DNA of 64,000 nucleotides from Schistosoma mansoni (taxonomy: Eukaryota > Platyhelminthes > Trematoda > Strigeidida > Schistosomatidae): the NCBI RefSeq assembly GCF_000237925.1, contig NC_031497.1, positions 9,047,675 to 9,111,674 of the forward strand. Direction: 5' to 3'. The notes beneath the pieces were generated by a model, which was given only the letters and a program-made list of their open reading frames with translations, searched no databases and was not told where the DNA came from. Below, piece by piece: positions 13,101-25,600 of this stretch (the stretch's first letter is position 1; every line of letters begins with the position of its first letter). The position numbers were made by a program, and so were the translations under genes.

Positions 13101-16100
13101 GTTTATTGACTTTAATCAAAGGCCCAATTGATTACCAACTTCATACATGTCATCGTTACGTAAGACTTGTTTCTTTAAGTATATCACAACCAAAGATACA
13201 TACATCTGTACATAAGTATAAAATCTTACAATCCATTCAAATAAACCTATATAATAATAAATTAATTGGAATATATGTCTGTAAAAGACATAAAATATAA
13301 ATGATTACATTGTTAATTGTGCTTCTTGTTGAATTAACTGATCTTTCAATGTTTTCAATTCAAATTCTCTTTGAGCTAGAATCGATAAAACATTTTGTAA
13401 TTCAATTTTATATGAATCTTGTTCTAGACTTTCATTTTTATTTTGATTAAGATATTCATAATGTAAAGAAATGACTGAAGATTTTGAATCTGTTAAATAA
13501 TTATTTGATATATCAATTGAATCTGTAAATTTTTTTGGTATAATAGGACTATTCATTGAATCACAACAATTAGAGTTATGATGTTTAATTTTCTATACGG
13601 ATAAATGTAAAATAAAACAAAATTTCAAGCGGGAACTTTAAAAAAAATTAGTCAAAAAAATCTCATAAATTGTTAAACATATTAAATGAACTTGTAGCTA
13701 GACTCATTCTAAACATTCTATCAATTCAATAAACACTGAATCAAAGAGAATCTATGAAAAAATGTTTTTGTTTGTTGTATCCCGAAGAGAATTGTGAATG
13801 GTAACTTTTGAGGACTATTTATAGACCAATATGATATGCATATTTCCTATTGTATAATTGTTAAGTAACTAAACTATTTATATTCGTGTTCCTCTTATCA
13901 TAAGCTTTATTTTGACCTATTGTGGTGTGGTCTACTTATATCCATATAAGTAGTATATGGTGTGGGTCAGACATAGAATGTATTTTGGCAGAAGACCGAT
14001 GAGGAAAGAACTGAAATGAAACGCAAACGTCTGGAAAATGCATGAGCAATGGAATAAGAGAAGAAACAGTGAAGATTGAAACAATTGGTTGTTAATTTGC
14101 AAATTGACTGTTCATTGTTTGGTAATCAGAATTTATTGAGATAGTCTGTAATCTTTGCTTAAATACATTCGATTGTCCCCAACCGGTGTTTTGTTCACTA
14201 CACTATGAACTATTATTATACAATTTACCATTCTTGAGTTATCCCCAGTCTATTGATTACTGTTCCCCCTATTCACAGCCACATTTGGTTGAATCTTGTA
14301 CAAATGTTATATTCTATTTTATTGGTACGATATGGTCAGTCTGTTTGGTATATAAACTCAGTATGTTTGAAATATAAGGATTTGTATCCCAGAGGCTGTT
14401 ATTGGTGTTCTGGACTTAACTGGCTGGGCTAGGCTGAAAGCAAGACCGATACGTACTCTAGACTGCTCGTACGGTTTTCCTGTGTCACTGGTCCAATCGA
14501 TAATTCGCTGCTCTCTGATTGGCGGTCTTATCACGTCATACATTAACTAAACATCCACTTGGTCACAAGATATAACAATATTTTACAATAAATTCAACTG
14601 AGAGATAATGAAAACGATTTATTTAATAAAAAAAGATCTCTTTGTAGACTGAATTAAAATTCTATATTATATTAACATATATTAAATTTCAATAGATGAG
14701 ATCATGAGTCAATTGAAGCTAGAACACCATGGAAAACCTGGAAGCACTGGACGGCTGTTTCATCCTATTGTGGGACTTCTCAGCAGTGTGCATCTTTGAT
14801 CTCGCCTCTCAAGACTAGAACCAAGGACCTATCACTCTCGCGCGCGAGCGCCTAACCTCTAGACCACTGAGCCGGCACCCAACAGTGTTAATGTCTAACT
14901 TCAACCGATCCATGAAATTGAGCAACACTTACACTATTGTCTTCAGTGAGTTATTATCTCACAACAGACTCGGTTGAACTCCAAGAAATACCTCTTGAAG
15001 CCAATCACTAGTAAGTATATGTTGATTCATGATCTCAACTATTGAAATTACTATAATATCTACAAAACCCTTTTTGATATATTAAATTTGTTCAGACTTC
15101 TACCTAAAAACTGAATAATAAGATATTCGTTACGATTATCCCAATTATCCATTCCTTGAAACAGAATTNNNNNNNNNNNNNNNNNNNNNNNNNNNNNNNN
15201 NNNNNNNNNNNNNNNNNNNNNNNNNNNNNNNNNNNNNNNNNNNNNNNNNNNNNNNNNNNNNNNNNNNNNNNNNNNNNNNNNNNNNNNNNNNNNNNNNNNN
15301 NNNNNNNNNNNNNNNNNNNNNNNNNNNNNNNNNNNNNNNNNNNNNNNNNNNNNNNNNNNNNNNNNNNNNNNNNNNNNNNNNNNNNNNNNNNNNNNCTGAA
15401 TTCAAAATAGAAGATTATAGATAACTGATATGAAATTATGTAAAATAAATTAAAAAAGAGTTTTGCTAATATTGAAAGTAGAACAACTATAAAGTAAGAA
15501 AAGGTCTGATAAGTTTAATAATTGTACTAATATACCCCATATATTAAGAAAAACGTTTATAGATATAAATAATTAAGAGTGTACAGTAATGAAAGCTCAG
15601 ATAGGTTAATAATGGTCAATTATGAATATCAAAACATTACTGAGGGTGTTAATATGTGACGTATACCACTTATGTTGACAGATATAAGTAGCACGTAGCA
15701 CCAGTTGAAAGTGGAATGTCTCCGAGCAGGAGGTTGGAAAGATTGAAATGAAGAGAAGAGAGAAGGAAACTGAAATCAATTTAGATAACAACAGCAATGA
15801 AGGAACAACGAAGCTTGTATGAGACTATTCAAAAGCGTGCAAATGATGTATTTGATGTATGATTTTCCTATTTTACCAAATCACTGTATGATTGTGCATT
15901 AAACAATAAATTGGTCTTCCCCACCAAGTTTTCCCTCGCTACAAATACACCACTTGAGACAAAAATCGATGGGAAATCTTTTTTATGAATCAACCATAGG
16001 AAAAAAACTCCAGTAATTTAAGATCTTAATTCTATCAAATTCAAGCTGAAACGAATTCAAACGCATTATAACAATAATTAATTATTATTACTATAATAGA

Positions 16101-19100
16101 TAATACTCGTACACGCTGTAAAGTTTCAACTTGCTCCCGTATTTCTGTAATTTCTTGTTCTTTGTTAGAGACCAGTGTTCTATACTCACTTTGTAACTTC
16201 TCATGAACCTGAAAAACACCATACAGTAAAACGATGTAAAACGAATTCGGTTAAAATAAAGATATATATATATATATACAGAAATCGGTGCTAGCAAAAA
16301 GATAATGATCCAGTCCATGTCTACATCAAATGGTTTCAACCATAAACCTCTACAGAAATCTACCCTTTGAAATTATCAATTTGACAAAAAACAACCATAG
16401 AGCAATATAGCTATTGTATCTCAATTCAAAGTAAATAAAGCACACATCTTTTAAATTCACCAATGTACAATTTTTTTACTTTTGCCCAAAATAACTGTTT
16501 GAACATAGAACGAATGATGCGGGACTTTACTTTCCACTACGAAGTAATATTTATCTTAGAATAAATATACATAGAAAGTCAATAGAAGAGTGATCCACTT
16601 TTGGAAAGATAATGAAATGAGTTGGAGTGTTCTACTTTCACTTAGAAATAGAAGTAATAAACTGCAATAAAAATATCAGACAACTTTCAAGAATTTTGCA
16701 ACAACTATTACATTGATTAAATTCACTTGGTATTGTTTGGTTGAATCTTCCCATTGATGTTTAGGACTGCAATTGATCATTCTGTTATTAAAATATGTGC
16801 ATACTGTGCGCATTGCGTCGATATAGCCTTAATTCACAAGCATTATAGGCAGAGATGGATAGTGACTAGCAGTGGAATCCAGAACGCGCGTTTTGTCCTA
16901 TTTGGGTGAGTGGATAACGCGATGACGTTTGAAGCAAACGGTACTGGTTTCAAGTCCCAGAGTAAATATCAACTCTGAGATGCAGGTACATCCAGCTGAC
17001 GAGTCCCAAATGGGAGGAAACGCACGTCCTGGATTCCACTGCTAGACACTATCCAACTCTGCTTATTATTACATTGATTATTAAGGTATCGTTGAAAAAT
17101 GTCATAGATTTCAATGACCATCACATTCATATTTATTCGAATTGTTTTGTTATTATTGTTATATCTATAAACTGATTGTAAGAAATCCTCCATAATGTCC
17201 ATATATTGTTATTTCACGTATATTACCACCGAAATTCAACATAGTTTACTTTTGTATTTCTATGTTGACTACTTACAAAGTAGTTAACACAATATCTGGT
17301 ATTTTTGTTGCCACTGATATAAATTTTTGTAAAAAAATTTATTGATCTGCTGAATATTGTGGCTGATATCAGTGATTAGCTCATTCAAATTGAAAGATTA
17401 CTAAACTATCTTACGATAGCAAGTTTCTAACTTAAATCTAATCACATCTCACTATCCAAGAATAAATTGTTTTCCTAATATAATTGGCTTTTGAATCCTA
17501 GTAAGACCAATAATAATGACAATTCAACTAGGATTTTCTTGATAGATTTTTTTGTCATTTATTTTCTAAGTATCTCTGGCAATAAATAATTGCAAATATC
17601 AGTTTGAAATTTACTAACATGAAAATTAACGAGAACAACTAACTGACTGTATAATAAGAAGCTTACTTCTGATTTGGCACGTTCCTCTATTGATTTAATC
17701 TGTAATTCCAGTTCACCTTCTAATCTAGATAAATCACTTTTACGTTTCTCCTTCTCTCTGTCATGATCAAATAGAAAAACAAATAAAAAATCAAGCGAAA
17801 TATGTAAACATTTAGCTTTTGGTAGAGAACTAAAATAATAAATCTAATATATGAAAGACTAATATGGTGTTTCCAATTTCTTAGAGAATCAAGATATTGA
17901 TCTAAAGAAGTATTAACAATATCTCAAAATCAGTAGAAACTAACTAGCACTGGACAATTAGTTCTGCTCTATGATTCACACTAGCACTCAAAATCAATCT
18001 AATATACAATCGCACTATATAAATCTGGGAAGGTCACATCTTGAAACGATGGACATTTTACTAAGCTATAGTGTTTGAACTAAGTAAATAGCGAATTCCA
18101 GTTAGAATCGATTTTAAAGATGGAGAAACTGATCACAAACCTTAACGCTGTATGATATCAGTAGTACTCAGAAAGTGGGAATAAACAACAACTCATATTT
18201 TCCACTGATGTTTAAGTCCGCAGCTTAAGTTTATTTAAACTATTCACTTTGATAAGCACTGTCATTACGTCTTGCCATCAGAGCATATCAGAGTTTGGTC
18301 GTCATTGAGTTATATGGCCTGAGGCCATAAAGTTTTATTTTTAATGTGAGACAAATGAAGTAAGTTCATAAAATATTATAGACCCTGATGGCATTCATTG
18401 GTGAGAAACATTTGAAATATATTCAGCTATAGTAATTAATAACTATGATTTAGATTTAAGATGAATTACACACTTTTCCATCATAGTAGAAACATAATAC
18501 TGACAAATACTTTAAAAAATTTTTTTCAGGGCTCCTTTTTGGGGTTAACACTCGCGAAGAACAAATTCATACGCATATATACACACATGGTAGATAAATT
18601 AAAGTTACATGCATAAACCGGTTAGTTAAGAGATTGAAGTTTAAGAATCTTGTTTTTTTTATGAAATTAAACCGTTACTGATCTATACTCGAAATTTAAC
18701 AGAAGTATGAAACATATTACTTATAAACAGTTATTAATTTTTTCCCAATTGACAATGTTAACTAGATGAACAACTGTGAGGTGCCTGAACAATTAATTAA
18801 AAAGTTAATATGGATGGTATCACTTTTACTCTTTAAAAAAGTGATTTATTATAAGAAAACAAGAATAAGCAACATTTTCATATTAAAAACAGAACATCAA
18901 TGTAAACTACTGAAATATTTTTATGATTAGAAAAGGTATATAGAAAACTTGACAGGAATTAAAAAGAAGGGTAATAAATGCAACGTACTAAAAATTAATA
19001 ATATAATGCGGAAATATTTGACAATTTAGTAGAGTAAATTTATCAAATTTTTTCTATTGAAGATTAGACATGCAAGACACAAATAGACATTTGAATAGGA

Positions 19101-19631
19101 AAAAAAATAGATTAACCATTTGTCACTGTCATTTATTAAACTAAAAATGAGTAACAAATATAAAGGTTACTTCTGTTATGAACTAATGGCAGTAGAATAA
19201 TAAACTGTTATTTTAAAATTAGGGAGTAGTTACTAAACCATCACGATTACATAATTTTATGAATTCTAAAACGTAAAGTGTAGTTGTTTAGGTTTTGGAC
19301 AGTTTTTACGTTTTCATTAAAACCCCTAAAAATGGAGTATAATCTCTAATTTTAAGGCGAATAGCCTTCAACCAATTTTGACCGTGGTTAATTTTGATTA
19401 AGCCCTTTTATTAACTTACTTAACAGACAATGTTATTCAAACAACAGTAACCATTCCCATATTTCTTTGTACTGTTACGATCATCACCAGAGCACATGAC
19501 AGACACTACCTAAAATGTTGATTGTTTAAATGTCATAGGATGATTCATCCTCCTCCCATGTATATATGTACTCAAATCCTAGTGTTAGCTTTTGCTTTAC
19601 CTTGCCGCGCCCTTAAACAAATTGGCCTATG

Positions 19632-19672
<41 letters not shown>

Positions 19673-22600
19673 TCATAACCTTTGCAATGTAATACAATCA
19701 AGACTTATTTTAACCATTAAATAATTTGGCAACATATTGAGAAGGGGAATACATAGGTATATAAGCTGTTTATATCTTAAGGAAGGGCTTAGTTTCAACC
19801 TAATTTTAATTGTTTCTCTGAAAATGAAAAACTTATGGACAAAGTTATCAGCATAAGACCTCCAACAAACGTTTACCACAAACATACAAATAGGATATTT
19901 ATACATATAAAGCAGTAATTACTTCATTTGTTTCATTTTCTGAAATATGGAATGCATTTCTTGCTAAATTCGGTTGTTTGATATGTTTAAAAGATATATT
20001 TGATATTTTGTTTCAAACAATGAACTGGTTAATAAAACAACTAGTGATGATAAAACTAGTGTTAGGGTAGGTCTATAATTATGGACGAGCCAATCAAAAT
20101 TAAGACGAAGATACTCGAATTTTGGCGCGAAATTCACTAATCCATGGTATTTCATCACCATAAATGATGTCAATCCATGATAAAAACTCTAACACCTGAT
20201 CACAATTGATGACATTAATTAATGATCTCATTATGACACTACTAAGTGGCTGAAAATTCCTAAGGTTACTACACGATCACTCGAATGTTGTCCATAAATT
20301 ATAGTCTCGGCAATGTTACTCTCAGAGTATAGGCTTATTTCTTTGGTAAATGTATAGGGTCAGTGAACCCTAGTCCAATTATTTCTCAAGGTGAACTCAA
20401 TCATACCTTAGAAATCTGACCAATAAATGATGAACGGTTTTCCGTAACTTTTTAAATCGATGGGCAAATTACGCGAATGCATCATTCAATGAGACGTCTC
20501 CAGCACATGTAGTAGAGTAGTCCCAGTTTATATGCATTAGTACTTTCTAATCTGTTCTATCAATAAACGTTTCACTGGTTCTGTACGTTCTCTAAAATTC
20601 TTAAACAAACATAATAGCCTTACCACAAGGTAAGAGTAGGTTGGGCTAGTAAATCGTTACATAGTGGTGCTTCAACGTAAGATTACTTATGTCAAGCAGT
20701 CACACCATTACAATCAATTATCGAAGATTGTTAACTGAGTAATGTAACTAAGATCCATAACGTCGATTTGGTCTTTACTCCTACATATGCAGCTACATGA
20801 AAATACTTCGAATCGCTAGAGAAAATCGCAAGTTGTGATAATGAATGTCTCTGAAAAAGTGAGTTTGAGAGTATTTGTAGATTTGCTTAACATTTAAAAA
20901 ATGGCTCTACTACTTTCAAGTACTAAGTAGCACATGTCAATAACAAAAATATTTTAATCTATGATGTTCAAAAGGAACAGAAATTGAAGTCTGTTTGACG
21001 AAATTGGTGACACTTTTCAAGTTTCCAACAAACTTATTTATACTCAAAGTTGTTACATAGGTATTTATGGTTAAATATTCTCTAAAAGTATATATTTCTA
21101 TTTTTACTGAGATCACGAACCGATCTAAGTTAGACAACTTCTGAAAGCCTGAGAGCACGAGATTGCCATTTTGTCCTACAGTGGGACTCTTTGGCAGCGT
21201 ACATACACAACTTTAGAACTAGGGTCAAACCCAGGCCTTCAGTGTCCCGAGCGAAAGTCTAATCTCTAGACCACCAAGTCAGACCCAAAGGCATACAAGT
21301 TTAACTTCAACCACTCGAAGGTGCTGAGCGACTATGATCGTCTAACTTAGATCAGTTTGTGATCTCAATAAAATTCAAAAATTTCCACAAACCCATAATG
21401 AGATGTTGTTTTGATAGTGTAGTGATAAGATGGAGTTAATCTGAAAAATGTGATTTATTTTTGCTATACATTTTGAAGAATTTGCTTACACATATCATTG
21501 TTAACATATTTATTTACGAAGAAATACTGAGAACAAAGTAAATATATAAAGTGATAAGTGGAAATACAGGAGATAAGAAAGAAATATAACATGTGAGTAA
21601 TAAGAAGTTGAGATAGTTGAAAAGATTTGTAGCTTAGGTGGATGGTTTAGGTGGAGATTTCCGGTGAATAGTTTCTATACAACGCTTTGAAAGCTGTATT
21701 ATGAACAAATATATGCCCTGTCTCAATGGTGCATTTTGTTAATTTCCTTGTGTGAGGAAGTTCTAAGTTACCTTGAATCTTGAGGAATTAACACAGTATC
21801 TAGTGAGATCTATGATTATAACACTAACTTTCAACTGTAACTATTACGTCGGTAAATCAAAAATGATATCTTAGCTAACAGAGGATGTGATAATCTCTAC
21901 CGGGGTTATCTAATAAACTAGCTTTCATTTAAAACATTAATCCTTAAAGAAACAAAAAGCGTTTGTGAAACAACCTTATAATAGCTGTCATCGCCATCTG
22001 ATTATGATTATCGGTGTTTTTTGTGTATGTATGATCCACTCCATTTGCACAATGACAATAACTAGAAGTTAATACTCTATAATAAACACACTATGTCACA
22101 TATTCAAATCTTATGGTGAATTTTATAGGCGTTAACCGTACAATTAAATAAAAAAATCAGAAACTTCACTAGTAAATTGTTAATTATAAGAATGTCTGAT
22201 GATATGTCATCCAAAAGTTGACATTTTACGCTAGCTAATTCAATATTATTGATGATAAAACAATTCTTGAAAGAAAAAAAGAAATTTTAATGCAATTCTA
22301 TAGAAATCAACTTTTTAAGAAGCCTCCTCAAAACGTATTTATGAAAAAGTAGGCTTTATTATTCAATCCGTTACTATGATCAATATTATTATCACTATGG
22401 TTGAATTTTTGCAAACGGCGACAACAAATATGCTTTGTAATTTGACAAAAATATTAACCATGATTTGTATGTATTCTTGTCAAAATATGAAAATGTCATA
22501 CTGAAGTTTGCATAATACACAAATGATATAAACAATATACTCAAACGACTCATTGAATATTTTGACAACTGTGAAAGAAAACCAAAACACATGGTATAGA

Positions 22601-25600
22601 TTTTCTAGATTGTTTTAAAATGTAGATAAGTAATTATATGGGTATATGGCGTATAAACAAAGTGATTCAATTTAAAGTTAGGTTTATTCATGAATTGATA
22701 CTAACTGATGAAATATTGTAATCTAGGGGATACTAGTTCTCGGTGATACTTTAACTGCTATCAGATTACCAAGGCGGTTTGTAGAGATTCTAAAGTTTTA
22801 TGGTTTAGATTGCAGACTGATAACTGAAAACTGGGATGCATTGGTCTGCTGCTTCTAGTCAATTATAACTCATGTGATCATTGAAATGATTTTATTATAT
22901 CCTACATGAGTATTTACGAAAAATAACTTTAAACCCATTAAATGACAAAACAATATTCAGTCAACATTTTGTTTTCCCCTATTATGCATGTTTATTTACG
23001 AAAACTTATTCCTATTTCCATCAATCGGGAAATATTTAACATTTGAATTTACCAATGGATAGATTGATGTGAATATATGTAAGTCGATATTCACATCTGA
23101 ACTATTTGATAAGGTTACCAGATTGTTCAAAATAATGTATAAATTCTAATAATATTATAGAATAATTAATATTGCATAAATTATTTTGTCATCCGTTATT
23201 TTTCGAGAAATGGAAAAGTAAGTGATCGACATAATAAACAGGCAAGATGAATATCCAGTTGAATACAAACTCACTATACCCTCCCACATTCTAAATAATC
23301 TCAAATGACATTATACTATGTTAGGAAGTATTCAGAAAAAAAACTTCATAAGAGAAACAATGAAAGCAAAAACTGATCTGTGTAAGAAGCAGGATAGGTT
23401 TGTTATACACCTTATAATGCAATAATCTAAACATTAGTAAAATTGCAAGATATTTTCGGTTGCCAGATTGTTTTGTCTGAGCTTTTGGTTATTAATGATA
23501 AAGGATAAAGTTGAGAATAAAATGGTGAAGGTGCATCCACTCTTTGCGTTCTACCAAATTCTAATCTTCTGAATTCTTCATGTCTTTATATTTTTTCTCT
23601 TTTCAAATTTATTTCGCTGGATTATACTCTTGCAATAACATCTTCAAACCCTAATCTTTCACATTAATGTTTATACTCTTACTACTTCTACCACTACGGG
23701 ATTTGGATCGACAACTGCATCTCTGTACTAATGTTGTATGGCAACTCGAACTGATGTATGTACGTACGAAGTTCTACGTTGTGACTGACTGACTGAATCT
23801 TCATTCGAGAGTTCACCGATTAAAAAACTGTTTATTACACAAGAGGATTACTAATAATTTTAACTTAATAATTATTCTTTTTTATTTAAGAATTAAATGA
23901 TTATAAATTACTTACTTCATGTATGTTTCTTCCAAATCGATTTTTTCTTTTTTAGTTTGTAAAAGTTCATTTCGGAAATCATTCAGAACAATTTTAAATG
24001 GACTTAATAATTCTGGATAATTCTGTGATATTACACTCTCCAATTCACATACACTATTGTATCTAGAAAAGAAAAACAATCAGAAAATGAAATAGAGTAA
24101 AGTATGGTAAGAAATGATTTAGTGGAAACAAAAAGTGACTATCTGATCATTATGTTGATAGAGTTTATGTAATGAACGAAATATACTACTGAATTTACGC
24201 TACAAGTAGAAAGACACTACTTATACTGCTAAACAACTCTCAGATGCATTCACTAATCAAACTGTTCAGACTAATTTTCCCCATACAGAATAGTATTGAA
24301 CTTCACTTTGAATAATGGAAATCGAGATACTGGATTACGATTAGCCTAATATAGTCGAACATACTGATCCCATAAGGTGTAGCCAAACTGCTAATGTTGT
24401 TCAGTAGCCAATTAAGATATTGACGGTATATTTGTAGGGGAAGGATAACTGACTGATCAATAATCTGTGTTGTTATTGAATGTACTGTAGTTTTAATTTA
24501 CCGCCAAGGTAAAACAGAAGAATTACAACAGCTCTGGAAATCATACAAAATTAAAGCCTTCGATAAAACACTCAACAGTCTTTGAAAAGCTCTAGTTAGA
24601 AATGAAGATAAGATCCCATTTACATTCACACAAAATAGTGTCAACAGCTCAAGCTGCGTCCATTTTGCTACGTTCTATATTGGAGGATCTGCTCATAAAA
24701 TCTCGACTCGTGCTAGGGAACACTTAAGTTACATAAAAAGATCTAAAAATCTTATAGAGCTGGACAATTTATGAATTGAATCGGCAATAACAGTACATGT
24801 TATTTTCAATAATCAACAAATTGACTTTAAAAACATTGAAACGACTTCAGAAAGGTTTTTCCAACTATAGAGAGAGGTGATTAACTGAAGTGCTTCATAC
24901 AATGCTAAATCCCTCTACTCTCAACAGAAAAAAAGGTCCGACTGTCCATCCAACTTGGACGTTTTATTCAAACAGTCACATTTGACTCTATTCACTTTCC
25001 ACACAGTCTACACACAAGCACACTGAAATTTTACCTCTATTTCAACATTTTGGAAATTACACATTTTTCATACCCACCAACATACATAAAAATAAACATA
25101 GTGATGTCTCATACAGAATCACCTTGGCCAAAAGTGACATGACATTGATACACTCAGACCTATTGTGATTTTGATTGTCCTAAAATGTATTCTACTTTGT
25201 TTCTTTTGCGCCATTTAAACTTATGTGAATTTATTTCGTTTGCTTATTTACTTATTGACTCTGAAGAAGTGGATTACATTCGGTCATGAAGTCTGAAATA
25301 CAAATTTCTACTAGTGGGTATATTACAAAAATACAATCATTTTATTATTATTGTAGACGACATAACTGAATCATGATATTTTGACTGAATATTCTATACA
25401 TAAATAACAGTATTAATTTCTTAATATGTATGCACATAGATATTTAGCAATAATATTATCATTCCAAAATTTTATATTGTTGAAATCATGAGTCAATTTA
25501 AGCTAGACCACCATGGAAAACCTGGAAGCACTAGACGGCCGTTTCGTCCTATTATGGGACTCCTCAGAAGTGCGCATCCACGATCCCGCCTCGTGAGATT

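Larger units (their letters stand above)
13593..16106. other. intron 5, packed with four elements
   Basis: About 2.5 kb holding two family-A solo LTRs, one possible family-B solo LTR, one S2 SINE and the N gap. Little of it is unique intron sequence. Confidence 0.75.
17758..23689. other. intron 3, mostly unrecognised
   Basis: AT-rich DNA with one family-D repeat, one old S2 SINE and a long AT microsatellite. No exon was found in the remainder. Confidence 0.5.

Noticed and set aside
15145-15410. Open frames across the N run
   Set aside because: They consist of unknown bases.
16091-16339. 82-codon minus-strand frame over exon 5
   Set aside because: It is another frame across exon 5 and an AT repeat; the spliced frame is phase-consistent with both neighbours.
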